Source: Streptomyces tsukubensis (GTDB lineage Bacteria; Actinomycetota; Actinomycetes; Streptomycetales; Streptomycetaceae). Taken from it: a DNA stretch of 64,000 nt. Position 1 is the first letter of the stretch, and the number at the start of each line of letters is the position of its first letter. A model generated the notes under the pieces. That model was not told the DNA's origin. It did not search any database and saw only the letters and a list, made by a program, of their open reading frames with translations. The position numbers and the translations under genes were made by a program. This document shows, one piece after another, positions 42,939 through 55,205 of the stretch. The stretch covers positions 7,462,501 through 7,526,500 of the forward strand of contig NZ_CP020700.1 in the NCBI RefSeq assembly GCF_003932715.1, in the 5' to 3' direction.

Positions 42939-45900
42939 TCAGTCGTCGGCGCGGCCGAGCTCTCGGTCGATGAACGCGAGGAGTTCCTGCCGCCCTGCGG
43001 TGGCCGGATCCACCGGCACCGCGGGTTCCGACCAGTCGTCGGCCAGCCGACGCAGCCGCTTCGCGATGTCCCGGCGGAGACCGGCGTCGGCCACCACGGT
43101 GGGTGAGGTGGCCTCCAGCCGGTGCAACTCCGCCGCCACCCCGCCGCCGGACCGTGCGGCGGGAAGCGCGGTACGGTCCGCCGGTGACGCGCCCGTCCCG
43201 GTGAGGCCGTCGAGCCGGCCGAGGACGAAGTCGGTCACCTCGCCCGGGGTCGGACTGTCGTAGGCCAGGGTCACCGGCAGGGAGAGCCCGGTCAGGGCAC
43301 CGAGCCGCTCGCGCAGCGCGACCGCGCCGAGTGAATCGAGGCCCATGGCCAGGAACTGCCGGTCGGGGTCGACGTCGGAGGGGGCACCGAGACCGAGCCG
43401 GCCGGCGAGGAGCGTGCGGACGGTCTCCAGCAGCCCGGCCCGGCGCTCGCTGCCGGACGCCGAGGCCATCCGCGCCCTGAACTCCCGCACGTCCGAAGGC
43501 GTTTCCTCGTTCCGCGTTCCGCCACTTCCCCGGTCTGTGATCTCGGTGAGCCCGGTGATCTCGGTGAGCCCGGTGTCCCTGCCGGGGCTCTCCTCCAGGG
43601 CAGGGTCCGGGGCCGGAGGCCGTACCGCCGGAGCCGTGGCGTTCGCACTCAGCCAGTAGCGGCTCCGCTGGAACGGGTAGAGCGGAAGGCCGGTCCGTAC
43701 CGCGCCGCTGTCCGCGAAGAAGGCGTCCCAGTCCACCCCGGCGCCCCTGTCGTGCAGCCAGCCCGCCAGGGAAACGAACCGTGCGACCTCGGGTTCGCCC
43801 CGCCGCAGCGCGGAGCGCGCCCGGGGCCGTCCGCCCGGGTCCAGGTCCGCGAACACCTCGGCCACCGCGCCGCTGAGTACGGTGTCGGGCCCCAGCTCGG
43901 CGAAGGTGTCCACGCCCCGGTCGGCCAGGGTGCGCACGGCGTCGGCGAAGCGTACGGTCCCGCGGGCGTGGCGCACCCAGTACGAGGGCTCGCACAGCTC
44001 GTCGCGCTCCGCGACCCGGCCGGTCAGGGTGGACACGACGGGCAGCCGCGGCGGTGCGTAGGACAAGCCCCCGGCCACCCGGCCGAACTCCTCCAGCGCG
44101 CCGTCGATCAGCGGGGAGTGGAAGGCATGGCCGGAACGGAGCATCCGGTGGCGGGGGAAGACGGCCGCCGCCTTGCGGACGGCATCCTCGGCACCCGAGA
44201 GCACCACCCGGTTCGGTGCGTTCACCGCGGCCACCGCCAGCCGGTCCGGATGCGCGGCCAGCAGCGGCAGCACCTCGTCCTCGGTGGCGTACAGCGCCAC
44301 CATCGCGCCACCGGCGGGCAGCGCGTTCATCAGCCTGCCCCGCGCGGCGACCAGCGTCACGGCCGAACGCAGGTCCAGCACCCCCGCGACATGCGCCGCG
44401 GTCAGCTCCCCGAGGGAGTGCCCCGCGACGAAGTCGGCGGCGAAGCCCCAGGATTCCAGCAGCCGCCACATCGCCGTCTCCAGGGCGAAGAGGACGGGCT
44501 GGGTGTGATCGGTCCGGTCGAGCAGCTCCGCGCCGGGATCGCCGGGTCCGGCGAACGCCACCTCGTGCAGCGGCCGGCCCAGATGCGGTTCGAACAGGGC
44601 ACTGATCTCGTCGAAGGAGGCGGCGAAGACCGGATGGGCGGTGTGCAGCGCGGCGCCCGCTCCCGGCCGCTGGGCCCCCTGGCCGGAGAAGAGGACGGCG
44701 CAGCCGCGGCCCGGCCGGGCCGGGCGGGAACCGGTCCGTCCCTCGGCCACCGAGGCGAGTGCGGCCCGCAGTTCCTGCGGGTCCGCGCCGGTCACCGTGC
44801 GCCGGTGGTCCAGTGCCGTACGGGTGGTGGCCAGGGAGTACGCGATGTCGTGCAGCCGGGTCGCGTCGGCGTCCGCACAGAACTCCAGTACCTGCGCGGC
44901 CTGGGCGGCCAGGGCGCGGGGGCTGCGGGCCGACAGCACCAGCGGCAGGACCGGGGGCGGCCTCCGGACCCCCCTGTCCTCCGGGCTGGGCGTGTCGGGC
45001 TGTGCGGGGGGTTCTTCGATGATGAGGTGGGCGTTGGTGCCGCTGATGCCGAAGGAGGAGATGGCGGCGCGGCGGGGTTGGGTGGTGGGGGGCCAGGGGT
45101 GGGGTTGGGTGAGGAGGTTGATGTGGCCGGTGGTCCAGTCGGTGTGGGGGGTGGGTTGTTGGGTGTGGAGGGTTTGGGGGAGGGTGTGGTGGTGGAGTGC
45201 GGTGATCATTTTGATGAGTCCGGCGATGCCGGCTGCTGCTTGGGTGTGGCCGATGTTGGATTTGAGGGAGCCGAGGTGGAGGGGGTTGTGGGGGGTGCGG
45301 TGTTGTCCGTAGGTGGTGAGGAGGGCGTGGGCTTCGACGGGGTCGCCGAGTCGGGTTCCGGTGCCGTGTGCTTCGACGGCGTCGATGTCGTTGGTGGTGA
45401 GGTGGGCGTCGTGGAGGGCGGCGTGGATGACGTGTTGTTGTGCGGTGCCGTTGGGTGCGGTGAGTCCGTTGGAGGTGCCGTCGGAGTTGATGGCTGAGCC
45501 GCGGATGACGGCGTGGATGTGGTGGCCTTGTTTTTGTGCGGTGGAGAGGCGTTCGAGGAGGACGATTCCGGCTCCTTCGGCCCAGCCGGTGCCGTCGGCT
45601 CCCGCGCCGAATGCCTTGCACCGCCCGTCCGCCGACAGCCCCTGCTGACGGGTGAAGTCCTCGAACACCGAGGGCGTCGCCATCACGGTGACACCGCCCG
45701 CGAGGGCCGCGTCGCAGTCTCCGGCGCGCAGTGCACGGCAGGCCAGATGCAGGGCGACCAGGGACGACGAGCAGGCCGTGTCGATGGAGAGGGCGGGGCC
45801 GTGCAGCCCCAGGGTGTAGGCGATCCGGCCCGAGGCGACGCTGTGCGAACCGCCCGTCAGCCGGTGGTCCGCGACGGCGTCGGGCAGCGCCGTCACACCT

Positions 45901-48900
45901 TGGGCGTAGTCGTGGTTGACGATGCCGGTGAACACTCCCGTGGGGCTGCCGCGGAGTGCGGACGCCGGTACCCCGGCCCGTTCCAGGCACTCCCACGCCA
46001 GCTCCAGCAGCAGCCGCTGCTGCGGGTCCATGGCCAGCGCCTCGTTCGGGCCGATGCCGAACAGGTCGGCGTCGAAGTCGCCCGCGTCGTACAGGAATCC
46101 GCCCCGGCGTGTACCGCTGCTCCCCGGTGTGCCGTCCGTGCCGAACAGTGTGTCGAGGTCCCAGCCGCGGTCCCGGGGGAAGGCGCCGATCGCGTCGCGC
46201 CCTTCGGCCAGCAGCTGCCACAGGTCCTCGGGCGAGCGGACCCCGCCGGGGAAGCGGCAGGCCATGCCCACGACCACGATCGGATCGTCGTCCGCCATCC
46301 GGTCGGCCCGGTGCGGCGGCAGCGCCGCCCGGTCCGGTGCCTCGGTACCCGTACTCGCATCCGTGACCAGGGCGTCGAGACGACGCGCCATCGCCAGCGG
46401 CGTCGGATGGTCGAACATCAGGGTGGTGGGCAGCGACAGTCCGGTGGCCGTGGCCACCCGGTTGCGCAGCTCCACCGCCATCAGGGAGTCGAAGCCGATC
46501 TCGCGGAAGGCCCGGTCGTTGGGGACCGATCCGCCGTCGGTGTGCCCGAGGACCGCCGCCGTGTGGGCGCGTACCAGCTCCAGAAGGACCCGGCTCCGCT
46601 CGGTGGCGGACCGTGCGGCGGTACGGGCGGCGAAGTCCTGGCCCGCGGCCGGGTCCGGGCCGGCCGTCCGCCGGGCGGTCCGGCGATCGGCGGTGCGCAG
46701 CAGCGTCGAGGCGCCGGGGGAGCGGCGGGCCCGGGCGAGGTCCAGCCGGGCGGGTACCAGCAGCGCCTCCCGGCTGCCGAGGGCGGCGCCGAACAGGTCC
46801 AGGGCGTCCTCGGTGGCCAGCGGCAGGATTCCGGCGCGGCGCAGCCGCTCCCCGTCGGCGGAGGACAGTTCGGTCAGCCCGCTCCGCTGCTCCCACAGAC
46901 CCCAGGCGAGTGACAGCGCGGGCAGGCCGAGGGCCGTGCGGTGGTGTGCCAGGGCGTCCAGCAGACTGTTGGCCGCCGCGTAGTTGGCCTGCCCGGCGCC
47001 CCCGAGGACCCCGATGACGGACGACAGCAGGACGAAGATCTCCAGATCCGATCCGGTGGTCTCCTCGTGCAGCGCGAGCGCGGCTTCCGCCTTGGGACGC
47101 ATGACGCGGGTCAGCCGTTCGGGCGTGAGCGAGGTCAGCACTCCGTCGTCGAGTACGCCGGCGGCGTGCACGATCCCGGTCAGCGGATGCCGGCGGGGCA
47201 CCCCGGCCAGCAGCCCCCGCAGTGCGGTCCGGTCCGTGAGGTCGCAGGCGCGGACGGTCACCCGGGCGCCGAGGGAGCGGAGTTCCCTGCGCAGCGCGCC
47301 GACCCCGGGGGCCCGGCTGCCGCGCCGGCTGACCAGCAGCAGATGGCGCACACCGTGGTCGGTGACGAGCCGGCGGGCGAGCAGGCCGCCGACGGTGCCC
47401 GTGCCGCCGGTGACCAGGACGGTTCCTTCGGCGGACAGCTTGCGCGGCGGGCCGGCGTGGGCCCGGGTGAGCCGGGGCGCGTACAGCAGGCCGTCCCGGA
47501 GGGCGAGCTGGGTCTCGCCGGTGGACAGGGCGGCGCGTACGGCGGCGTTCACGGCCTGTTCGCCCGCGCCGGGGTCCGTGTCGAGCAGGACGAAGCGGTC
47601 CGGATACTCGCTCTGGGCGGCCCTGACCAGTCCCCAGACCTCGGCGTGACCGAGCCCCGGGAGCGGGTCCCCGGCGTGCACCCCCACCGCGCCACGGGTC
47701 ACGACCACGAGCCGCTCCGCCGCCGACCGCTCGTCGGCGAGCCGGGCGCGGATCCGTTCCAGGACCGCCGCCCCGGATCCGAGTGCCGCCGCGTCGAGCA
47801 CGGCCGCACCGGGGCCCGCCCCGCCGTCGGCGGTATCCGCGGGCGGGGTCGCGGGCAGGGTTCGCCATTGGACGCGGAAGAGCGCGTCCCGTACCGCGGG
47901 CGCCGCGGACGCGAGTGCGGCGCCGGGCAGCGGACGCCAGGTCAGCGACTCCACCACGGCCAGGGGGGCGCCCGAGGCGTCGGTGAGGCGCAGGGTCACG
48001 GTGTCGTCCCCGCGCGGCACCACATGGACCCGGGCCCTGGACGCGCCGCCCGCCAGGACCGAGACACCGCTCCAGACGAAGGGCAGGAGCATCTCCGTAC
48101 CGGCGTCGCCACTGCCGTCCCGGGCCAGCAGGACGGCGTGCAGGGCGGCGTCGAACAGAGCGGGATGGACGGCGAACCGGTGCGCCTCCGCGGCCTGTTC
48201 GTCGTCGAGCGCGACCTCGGCCCAGTACTCGTCACCGCTGCGCCAGGCCGCGCGCAGCCCCCGGAAGGCAGGACCGTAACGGTGTCCGCGGACGGCCCAC
48301 CGCGGATAGAAGTCCTGGAGCGGTACGGGAACGGAGCCGGGCGGCGGCCAGTCGGCGGCCGGTCCCGCCCCGGGCTCCGCCGTCTCCGGTGCGAGGACAC
48401 CCGAGGCATGCCGGATCCACCGGTACTCGTCGGCCCCGTCGGTGATGTTGGTGGAATCGGGCCTGCTGTGCACGGTCACCTCGCAGCAGCCGTCGTCGTC
48501 CGGCGGCCCCGCGGACACCTGGAGCGCGACTGCGCCCGTATCGTCCGCGGCGAGGACGAGAGGCTGCTCCAGGACCAGTTCCCGCAGCCGGGTACGGCCC
48601 ACGGCCTCACCGGCCCGCAGCGCCAGTTCGGCGAAGGCCGTGCCCGGAAGCAGCGGTGCCTGGGGACCGGCGTGGTCGCGCAGCCAGGGCTGAGCCGCCG
48701 GGGAGATCCTGCCGGTCAGGAGCGCCCCGCCCGCGGGCAGCGGGACGATCGCACTGAGCAGGGGGTGACGGGCGGATTCGGCTCCGGCGCCGGCGACATC
48801 GGCGGTCCCGGTGCCCAGCCAGTGGCGCTGCCGCTGGAAGGCGTAGGTCGGCAGATCGGTACGGAGGCCCGGGCGGCCCCCGAACACCGCCGCGGGATCG

Positions 48901-51900
48901 GTCCGCACACCCCGGCAGTGCGCTTCGGCCAGGGAGAGCAGGAAGCGGCGCAGGCCGTCCTCGTTCCGCCGCAGGGTGCCGACGGCGGTGGCCGGGATCT
49001 CCTCGTCCTCGGCCGTCGTCAGCACGCCGGAGGTGAGCAGGGGGTGCGGACTCATCTCCAGGAACGCCCGGTGACCGGTGTGCAGCAGGGTCCGGGTCGC
49101 GCCGAGGAAGTCGACGGGCCGGCGCACATTGCGGAACCAGTAGTCGGCGTCCATCGTCCGGCCGTCGACGACTTCCCCGGTGACGGAGGAGCAGACCGGG
49201 ATCTCCCCCTTCCCGGGATGCAGAGTGCCCAGTTCGGCCAGGAGCGGCGCGCGCAGCGGGTCCATCAGCGCACAGTGCGAGGCGACACCCGTGACCACGA
49301 TCCGGGCCCGGATGCCGTCTGCCTCGCAGGCGGCCACGAAGGCGCCCACATCGCTGTTGCTCCCGGCGACGGTGGTGGCGGTGGGGCCGTTGATGCCGGA
49401 GATCTCCACCGTGCCGGCGAACGCCGCGATCCGCTCCCGTACCGTCTCGACCGGGAGGGCGACCGAGGCCATGGAGCCGGGGAAGGGCATCCGGGTGAAG
49501 AGCCGGCTGCGGACCACGACGACCCGCGCGGCCTCCTCCAGAGTGAGCACCCCCGCCACACAGGCCGCGGCGATCTCGCCCTGCGAGTGGCCGACCACGG
49601 CGTCCGGCCGCACTCCGCCCGTGGTCGTCCACAGCCGCGCCAGGGACACCATGACGGCGAACAGCAGGGGCTGGGCGACGTCCAGCCGCTCGGTGGAAGG
49701 GGCACCGGGGGCACCGAGCAGGGCGTCCAGCAGGGACCAGTCGGTGAGCGCGTCGACGGCGGCCGCGCACTCCCGCAGCCGTGCGGCGAACTCGGGTGAT
49801 TCGTGCAGGAGCTGCCGGGCCATGCCCGGCCACTGCGATCCGTGTCCCGGGAAGACCAGGACCGTGCGCCCGTCGGGCTCGGTGGCGGCGCGGACCACGC
49901 CCGGCGCGTTCTCCGTCCCCTCGGCGATCGCGGTCAGCCCGGCGCGCAGTTCGGCGGAGTCCGCGGCGACGACGACGGCCCGGTGCTCGAAGCCGGTCCG
50001 GGCGGTCGCCAGCGCATGGGCCAGATCACGGCCGCTGGTCCCGCGCCGTTCCGGGTGGTCGAGATGGGCCAGGAGCGCGGACGCCTGGCCGCGCAGAGCC
50101 CCGGGGGTGCGGGCGGACAGGGGATACGGCAGCGGGCCGTCGGGCTGCTCCGCACTGTTTGTGGGGGGTTGGGGTTGTGGGGTGGGGGGTTCTTCGATGA
50201 TGAGGTGGGCGTTGGTGCCGCTGATGCCGAAGGAGGAGATGGCGGCGCGGCGGGGTTGGGTGGTGGGGGGCCAGGGGTGGGGTTGGGTGAGGAGGTTGAT
50301 GTGGCCGGTGGTCCAGTCGGTGTGGGGGGTGGGTTGTTGGGTGTGGAGGGTTTGGGGGAGGGTGTGGTGGTGGAGTGCGGTGATCATTTTGATGAGTCCG
50401 GCGATGCCGGCTGCTGCTTGGGTGTGGCCGATGTTGGATTTGAGGGAGCCGAGGTGGAGGGGGTTGTGGGGGGTGCGGTGTTGTCCGTAGGTGGTGAGGA
50501 GGGCGTGGGCTTCGACGGGGTCGCCGAGTCGGGTTCCGGTGCCGTGTGCTTCGACGGCGTCGATGTCGTTGGTGGTGAGGTGGGCGTCGTGGAGGGCGGC
50601 GTGGATGACGTGTTGTTGTGCGGTGCCGTTGGGTGCGGTGAGTCCGTTGGAGGTGCCGTCGGAGTTGATGGCTGAGCCGCGGATGACGGCGTGGATGTGG
50701 TGGCCTTGTTTTTGTGCGGTGGAGAGGCGTTCGAGGAGGACGATTCCGGCTCCTTCGGCCCAGCCGGTGCCGTCGGCTCCCGCGCCGAACGCCTTGCACC
50801 GCCCGTCCGCCGACAGACCGCCCAGCCGCCCGAACTCGGCGAAGAGACCCGGCTCCGCCATCACGGTGGCGCCCCCCGCCAGAGCGGCGTCGCAGTCTCC
50901 GGCGCGCAGTGCGCGGCAGGCCAGATGCAGGGCGACCAGGGACGACGAGCAGGCCGTGTCGATGGAGAGGGCGGGGCCGTGCAGCCCCAGGGTGTAGGCG
51001 ATCCGGCCCGAGGCGACGCTCGGGGTGGTCCCGGTGAAGAGGTATCCGGCGGCTTCGTCGTCCGAGGTGAAGCGGGGCCCGTACTCCTGGTGGGTGACAC
51101 CGACGAAGACCCCGGTGGGGCTGGAGCGGAGTGCCGACGCCGGCAGCCCGGCACGTTCCAGGCACTCCCACGCCAGCTCCAGCAGCAGCCGCTGCTGCGG
51201 GTCCATGGCCTGGGCCTCGCGCGGACTGATGCCGAAGAAGTCGGCGTCGAAGTCCATCGCACCGTCCAGGAATCCACCCCGGCGCACGGGGACGGGCCCG
51301 GTGCCTTCCGGCCCCAGGTCCCAGCCGCGGTCCCGGGGGAAGGCGCCGATCGCGTCGCGCCCTTCGGCCAGCAGCTGCCACAGGTCCTCGGGCGAGCGGA
51401 CCCCGCCGGGGAAGCGGCAGGCCATGCCCACGACCACGATCGGATCGTCGTCCGCCGCCCGGTCGGCCCGGTCCGCTGCCCGCCGTGGTGCCGCGGTATC
51501 CGTTGGCGTACCCGCCGTCAGAGCGGCGAGATGACGTGCCATCGCCAGCGGAGTCGGATGGTCGAAGACCAGGGACTGCGGCAGCCGCAGCGCCAACGCC
51601 TCGCCGAGCCGGTCGCGCAGTTCCACCGCGCCGAGTGAATCGAGGCCCTGCTCGCGGAGGGGGACGGCCGGTTTCACGGATTCGGCGGAGCTGTGCCCGA
51701 GGACGGCCGCGGCCTGCTCCCGCACCCTCCGCAGTACGGTTTCGGCCCGCTCCTCAAGGCTCCGGTCTCCGGGCTCCTCCACCGCGACCGGTCCGTCTTC
51801 CGTACCGGGCCGCCGCGCTCCCGCTGTTTCCGTCGCTTCTGTTGCCTCTCCGGTCTCCGCCGCGTCCGGCTGCGAAGACACGGCCGCTTCGGGGGCTTCG

Positions 51901-54590
51901 GCCGGCCAGTGCCGTACCCGTCGGAAGGGGTAGGTCGGCAGCTCGACACGGTGTCCGTACGGACCGGTGAACGCCACGGGGTCCAGCTCCACGCCCCGGA
52001 CGTACAGCACCGCTGCGGCGTCCAGCGCCGTACGCTCCTCCGGCCTCCCCGGGCGCAGGAGTGAGACGAAGCTCCGGCCTGACGGCGAGGCCACGGACTC
52101 GCGCGCGGCCGCGCTCAGCACGGCCCCGGGGCCCACTTCCACGTACGAGGTCACTCCCGCCGCGTCGAGTCGCCGCACCCCGTCGTGGAGCCGGACCGTG
52201 CCCCGTACCTGCCGCGCCCAGTAGTCCGCCGTGGCGATCTCCGCGGGGTCGGCGAAGTCACCGGTCACATTGGAGATCACCGGCAGGGTGGGCCGGTGGT
52301 ACGTCAGCGTCCGGGCGAAGCGCGCGAACTCGTCCAGCACCGGGTCCATATGGTGCGAGTGGAACGCATGGCCGACCCTCAGCCGGGACACCCGGGTGCC
52401 GTCCCGCCGCAACCGGGCCACCAGGGCGTCGACGGCGTCGGCATCACCCGACACGACCACGGAAGCCGGTCCGTTGACCGCGGCCAGACCGATCGCGCCC
52501 TCCCCGCCCGCCAGTTCGGCGAGCATCTCCTCCTCGGAGCACGCGACCGCGGCCATCGCGCCGCCGGAGGGCAGGGCCTGCATCAGCCTGCCGCGCGCGG
52601 CGACCAGGGCGGCCGCGTCCGGCAGGGACAGCACCCCGGCCACGTGCGCCGCCGCGAGCTCACCGATGGAGTGCCCGAGCAGCGCCGCCGGGCGCAGCCC
52701 CCACTCCCACAACTGCCGGTACTGGGCGACCTCCAGGGCGAACAGTGCGGGCTGGGTGTACTCGGTGCGGTGGATCAGGGCCGCCGCGCCCTCGTCGTGC
52801 GGACCGGGCAGGAGCACCTCCCGCAGCGGACGGTCGAGCAGCGGGTCGAACTCCGCGCAGACCTCCTCCAGCGCCGAGGCGAAGACCGGCGCGATACGGG
52901 CCAGCCCGCGTCCGGCGCCGGGGCGCTGGGCACCCTGCCCGGTGAAGAGCACCGCGACGCCTCCACCGGCCGCCGCCTCCCCCACGACCGCCTCGTCACC
53001 GGTGCCCGTGGCGAACGCCTCCAGCCGGGCCAGCAGCTCCGGCCGGTCGGACGCGGTCAGCACGGCGCGCCACGGGAGCGGTGTACGCGTCAGGGCCAGC
53101 GATGTCGCCACCGACGAAAGGGAGAGCCGCGGGCGGGTCCGCAGATGCGCGCCGAGCCGCTGGGCCTGGGAGCGGAGTGCCTCGGGGTCGCGTGCGGACA
53201 GGACGAAACCGAAGGGCCGGTCGCTCTCCCCGCGCCCCGCCGGTGGGCCGTCGTCCGCCACCGGCTCCGACGGCGGGGCCTCGGCGAGCACGATATGCCC
53301 GTTGGTGCCGCCCATACCGAACGAGCTGACACCGGCGATGCGCCGCACCCCGGTCCGCGGCCAGGGGGTGAGCGTGGTGTGCACCCGCAGGTTGGCGTCG
53401 TCCAGCCGCAGCGCGGGGTGCGCCCTGATGTGGTTCAGGGTGGGCGGCAGTTCGCCGTGCTGGAGGCAGAGCACCGTCTTGAGGACGCCGGTGATGCCCG
53501 CCGCGCCCTCCAGATGGCCGACGTTGGTCTTCACCGAGCCCACGGGGAGCGGTTCGCCCCGCGGCCGGGCGCCGCCCAGCGCCGCGTCCAGGGCCTCGGC
53601 CTCCACCGGATCGCCGACGGGAGTACCCGTGCCGTGCAGCTCCACGTACCCCACTTCGCCGGGCCGGACGCCCGCCCGGCTCAGCGCCCGTTCGATCACC
53701 TCGCGCTGTGCCTCGGCACGAGGAGTGGTCAGCGACGGGCCGCCCCCGTCGTTGTTGACGGCGCTCCCGAGAACGAGACAGCGTACGGAGTCCCCGTCGG
53801 CCACCGCGCGGCGCAGGGTCTTCAGCACCACGACGGCGCCGCCCTCGCCCCGCGCGTAACCGTTGGCGCGGGCGTCGAAGGTATGGCAGCGCCCGTCGGG
53901 CGACAGGGCGCCGAACGCGGCGACATCGGCGGTCCCGCCCGGTTCGAGCAGCAGGTTCACCCCGCCCGCCAGGGCCAGATCCGATTCCCCCGAGAGCAGG
54001 CTGACACACGCGAGGTGCAGGGCCGTCAACGACGAGGACTGACCGGTGTCGACGGTCATGCTGGGGCCCCGCAGGCCCAGGGTCCACGAGACCCGGTTGG
54101 CGATCAGCCCGCGGGCGCGGCCGGTCAGCGCGTACCGGCCGGCGCTCCCGTCGCCCCGCCGGGCGAGCCTGGCCGTCCAGTCGTCGCCCATGGCACCCGT
54201 GAAGACCCCCGTCCTGCTCTCGCGCAGGGAGCCGGGGCCGATCCCGGCGTTCTCCAGGGCCTCCCAGGCCAGTTCCAGCATCAGCCGCTGCTGCGGGTCG
54301 AGCTGCGCCGCTTCCCGCGGGGAGATGCCGAAGAACTCGGCGTCGAAGGTGTCGACCCGGTCCAGATAGCCGCCCGGATGCCCGTCGCCGGGGGCACCGG
54401 GATGCCCGTCGGGTGGGGCGGACACCGCACTGCGCCCCTCCCGGAGCAGCCGCCACAGTGCCGCCGGGTCCGGTGCTCCGGCCAGCCGGCACGACAACCC
54501 GACGACGGCGAGCGGTTCCACCGCACCGCGTTCGTCCGGGGGATTCTCCCGTCGGCCGCTCTCGGCCGCGTGGATCGGGGTGCGCTTCAT
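42939..54590 (-). CDS. type I modular PKS, loading module and modules 1-2: KSQ-AT-ACP / KS-AT-DH-KR-ACP / KS-AT-ACP
   Basis: About 3883 residues. Loading: KSQ (about 26-433; Gln184 replaces Cys in DTGQSSS), AT with GHSIGE and HAFH (malonyl), ACP Ser985. The KSQ decarboxylates malonyl to an acetyl starter. Module 1: KS (Cys1214), AT (Ser1669 in GHSQGE, VASH, methylmalonyl-like), DH (about 1930-2220; His and Pro of the motif kept but the Gly replaced by Gln in [17 protein letters not shown] present), KR (Tyr2537; LDD, B-type), ACP Ser2702. Module 2: KS (Cys2940), AT (Ser3392 in GHSLGE, HAFH, malonyl), ACP Ser3753, no reductive domain. A C-terminal docking region (about 3800-3883) should meet the PKS2 coiled coil. 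ATG 54590 follows GGAG by eight bases. Confidence 0.93.
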   Translation of the reverse strand: MKRTPIHAAESGRRENPPDERGAVEPLAVVGLSCRLAGAPDPAALWRLLREGRSAVSAPPDGHPGAPGDGHPGGYLDRVDTFDAEFFGISPREAAQLDPQQRLMLELAWEALENAGIGPGSLRESRTGVFTGAMGDDWTARLARRGDGSAGRYALTGRARGLIANRVSWTLGLRGPSMTVDTGQSSSLTALHLACVSLLSGESDLALAGGVNLLLEPGGTADVAAFGALSPDGRCHTFDARANGYARGEGGAVVVLKTLRRAVADGDSVRCLVLGSAVNNDGGGPSLTTPRAEAQREVIERALSRAGVRPGEVGYVELHGTGTPVGDPVEAEALDAALGGARPRGEPLPVGSVKTNVGHLEGAAGITGVLKTVLCLQHGELPPTLNHIRAHPALRLDDANLRVHTTLTPWPRTGVRRIAGVSSFGMGGTNGHIVLAEAPPSEPVADDGPPAGRGESDRPFGFVLSARDPEALRSQAQRLGAHLRTRPRLSLSSVATSLALTRTPLPWRAVLTASDRPELLARLEAFATGTGDEAVVGEAAAGGGVAVLFTGQGAQRPGAGRGLARIAPVFASALEEVCAEFDPLLDRPLREVLLPGPHDEGAAALIHRTEYTQPALFALEVAQYRQLWEWGLRPAALLGHSIGELAAAHVAGVLSLPDAAALVAARGRLMQALPSGGAMAAVACSEEEMLAELAGGEGAIGLAAVNGPASVVVSGDADAVDALVARLRRDGTRVSRLRVGHAFHSHHMDPVLDEFARFARTLTYHRPTLPVISNVTGDFADPAEIATADYWARQVRGTVRLHDGVRRLDAAGVTSYVEVGPGAVLSAAARESVASPSGRSFVSLLRPGRPEERTALDAAAVLYVRGVELDPVAFTGPYGHRVELPTYPFRRVRHWPAEAPEAAVSSQPDAAETGEATEATETAGARRPGTEDGPVAVEEPGDRSLEERAETVLRRVREQAAAVLGHSSAESVKPAVPLREQGLDSLGAVELRDRLGEALALRLPQSLVFDHPTPLAMARHLAALTAGTPTDTAAPRRAADRADRAADDDPIVVVGMACRFPGGVRSPEDLWQLLAEGRDAIGAFPRDRGWDLGPEGTGPVPVRRGGFLDGAMDFDADFFGISPREAQAMDPQQRLLLELAWECLERAGLPASALRSSPTGVFVGVTHQEYGPRFTSDDEAAGYLFTGTTPSVASGRIAYTLGLHGPALSIDTACSSSLVALHLACRALRAGDCDAALAGGATVMAEPGLFAEFGRLGGLSADGRCKAFGAGADGTGWAEGAGIVLLERLSTAQKQGHHIHAVIRGSAINSDGTSNGLTAPNGTAQQHVIHAALHDAHLTTNDIDAVEAHGTGTRLGDPVEAHALLTTYGQHRTPHNPLHLGSLKSNIGHTQAAAGIAGLIKMITALHHHTLPQTLHTQQPTPHTDWTTGHINLLTQPHPWPPTTQPRRAAISSFGISGTNAHLIIEEPPTPQPQPPTNSAEQPDGPLPYPLSARTPGALRGQASALLAHLDHPERRGTSGRDLAHALATARTGFEHRAVVVAADSAELRAGLTAIAEGTENAPGVVRAATEPDGRTVLVFPGHGSQWPGMARQLLHESPEFAARLRECAAAVDALTDWSLLDALLGAPGAPSTERLDVAQPLLFAVMVSLARLWTTTGGVRPDAVVGHSQGEIAAACVAGVLTLEEAARVVVVRSRLFTRMPFPGSMASVALPVETVRERIAAFAGTVEISGINGPTATTVAGSNSDVGAFVAACEADGIRARIVVTGVASHCALMDPLRAPLLAELGTLHPGKGEIPVCSSVTGEVVDGRTMDADYWFRNVRRPVDFLGATRTLLHTGHRAFLEMSPHPLLTSGVLTTAEDEEIPATAVGTLRRNEDGLRRFLLSLAEAHCRGVRTDPAAVFGGRPGLRTDLPTYAFQRQRHWLGTGTADVAGAGAESARHPLLSAIVPLPAGGALLTGRISPAAQPWLRDHAGPQAPLLPGTAFAELALRAGEAVGRTRLRELVLEQPLVLAADDTGAVALQVSAGPPDDDGCCEVTVHSRPDSTNITDGADEYRWIRHASGVLAPETAEPGAGPAADWPPPGSVPVPLQDFYPRWAVRGHRYGPAFRGLRAAWRSGDEYWAEVALDDEQAAEAHRFAVHPALFDAALHAVLLARDGSGDAGTEMLLPFVWSGVSVLAGGASRARVHVVPRGDDTVTLRLTDASGAPLAVVESLTWRPLPGAALASAAPAVRDALFRVQWRTLPATPPADTADGGAGPGAAVLDAAALGSGAAVLERIRARLADERSAAERLVVVTRGAVGVHAGDPLPGLGHAEVWGLVRAAQSEYPDRFVLLDTDPGAGEQAVNAAVRAALSTGETQLALRDGLLYAPRLTRAHAGPPRKLSAEGTVLVTGGTGTVGGLLARRLVTDHGVRHLLLVSRRGSRAPGVGALRRELRSLGARVTVRACDLTDRTALRGLLAGVPRRHPLTGIVHAAGVLDDGVLTSLTPERLTRVMRPKAEAALALHEETTGSDLEIFVLLSSVIGVLGGAGQANYAAANSLLDALAHHRTALGLPALSLAWGLWEQRSGLTELSSADGERLRRAGILPLATEDALDLFGAALGSREALLVPARLDLARARRSPGASTLLRTADRRTARRTAGPDPAAGQDFAARTAARSATERSRVLLELVRAHTAAVLGHTDGGSVPNDRAFREIGFDSLMAVELRNRVATATGLSLPTTLMFDHPTPLAMARRLDALVTDASTGTEAPDRAALPPHRADRMADDDPIVVVGMACRFPGGVRSPEDLWQLLAEGRDAIGAFPRDRGWDLDTLFGTDGTPGSSGTRRGGFLYDAGDFDADLFGIGPNEALAMDPQQRLLLELAWECLERAGVPASALRGSPTGVFTGIVNHDYAQGVTALPDAVADHRLTGGSHSVASGRIAYTLGLHGPALSIDTACSSSLVALHLACRALRAGDCDAALAGGVTVMATPSVFEDFTRQQGLSADGRCKAFGAGADGTGWAEGAGIVLLERLSTAQKQGHHIHAVIRGSAINSDGTSNGLTAPNGTAQQHVIHAALHDAHLTTNDIDAVEAHGTGTRLGDPVEAHALLTTYGQHRTPHNPLHLGSLKSNIGHTQAAAGIAGLIKMITALHHHTLPQTLHTQQPTPHTDWTTGHINLLTQPHPWPPTTQPRRAAISSFGISGTNAHLIIEEPPAQPDTPSPEDRGVRRPPPVLPLVLSARSPRALAAQAAQVLEFCADADATRLHDIAYSLATTRTALDHRRTVTGADPQELRAALASVAEGRTGSRPARPGRGCAVLFSGQGAQRPGAGAALHTAHPVFAASFDEISALFEPHLGRPLHEVAFAGPGDPGAELLDRTDHTQPVLFALETAMWRLLESWGFAADFVAGHSLGELTAAHVAGVLDLRSAVTLVAARGRLMNALPAGGAMVALYATEDEVLPLLAAHPDRLAVAAVNAPNRVVLSGAEDAVRKAAAVFPRHRMLRSGHAFHSPLIDGALEEFGRVAGGLSYAPPRLPVVSTLTGRVAERDELCEPSYWVRHARGTVRFADAVRTLADRGVDTFAELGPDTVLSGAVAEVFADLDPGGRPRARSALRRGEPEVARFVSLAGWLHDRGAGVDWDAFFADSGAVRTGLPLYPFQRSRYWLSANATAPAVRPPAPDPALEESPGRDTGLTEITGLTEITDRGSGGTRNEETPSDVREFRARMASASGSERRAGLLETVRTLLAGRLGLGAPSDVDPDRQFLAMGLDSLGAVALRERLGALTGLSLPVTLAYDSPTPGEVTDFVLGRLDGLTGTGASPADRTALPAARSGGGVAAELHRLEATSPTVVADAGLRRDIAKRLRRLADDWSEPAVPVDPATAGRQELLAFIDRELGRADD
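45006..45611 (-). repeat. 606-bp repeat, copy A (module 2 KS C-terminal part)
   Basis: Identical to 50184-50789 over the whole block; checked base by base in parts and by identical translations in several frames. It encodes from the KS His motifs ([17 protein letters not shown]) to the KS end ([16 protein letters not shown]). Codons on the coding strand are strongly C-ending and A-tolerant ([19 protein letters not shown]), unlike the G/C-mixed flanks. Confidence 0.92.
50184..50789 (-). repeat. 606-bp repeat, copy B (module 1 KS C-terminal part)
   Basis: Partner of 45006-45611 at an offset of 5178 bp. A second identical stretch of about 140 bp at the KS start (46157-46296 / 51317-51456, offset 5160) flanks a more diverged middle, so exchange affected two separate tracts. 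Confidence 0.92.
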
Positions 54591-55205
54591 CGCTTCCACT
54601 CCAGGGTCTTCGGTGGCCGGGGCCGCCTCGCGGACGGCGGATGCGTCGTGTTGTCCGGCGCCGGGCAGATGTCCGGACGTCCGGTTGTCCGGCGGGGAGG
54701 GAGCCCTGTTCCGTGCCGGTGTACGCGGCGGGAACGGGTTCGGGGCGGGTCCGGGGCGGGGTCTCACGAGCCCGTACGACGGCGGTCCGGCCTGCCCCGG
54801 ACCGCGGTGCCGGGGACGGGGGCGGGGACACTCCCGTACGGGGGATCACCGGCCGGGAGGGGCGGGTCGGACCGCCGGAGCACCGAGCATAGGCAGACGG
54901 ACGACGGCCCTCGGGAACGGCTCGGTCTCCAACCGTCATCCAGGTTCGGAGACCGGATGGAGACCACGGAGTGGCGCCCCTCCCCGCCCGCCCGGCCTAG
55001 CGTGGTGTCCGCCCCAAGGCGGCCCGGAGTTCGTCCGAACGGGCCCGGAGCCCTGCCGCCGACACCCGGACGTCCAGCAGCCGACGCCCGGACGTCCAGC
55101 CGCCCGCCCGGGCGGCCGACACCCTTCCGGCCCCGCCCGATGGCTCCGCCCGGACCCGTACCCCCGGCTCTGAGCCTTCCCCGTCACCCGTTATGCGAGG
55201 ACGCC
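54591..55205. promoter_or_regulatory. divergent PKS / aminotransferase promoter with SARP-like heptamers
   Basis: A 615-bp gap without genes. GGAGACC occurs on the plus strand at 54948-54954 and 54959-54965 (11-bp period, 4-bp spacer) and on the minus strand at 54930-54924, where a weaker GGATGAC precedes it with the same 11-bp period. Candidate -10 boxes are TAGCGT (54998-55003, plus) and TATGCT (54891-54886, minus). Each lies exactly 32 bp from its nearest heptamer. The layout fits activation of both directions by the cluster SARPs, though classical SARP sites sit closer to the -10. Confidence 0.55.

Noticed and set aside
42856..47868. Minus-strand frame that extends PKS2 upstream as one protein of more than 3800 residues
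   Set aside because: The upstream part is an Arg/Pro-rich shadow of PKS1. PKS2 starts at 42855 with a Shine-Dalgarno sequence and a docking helix.
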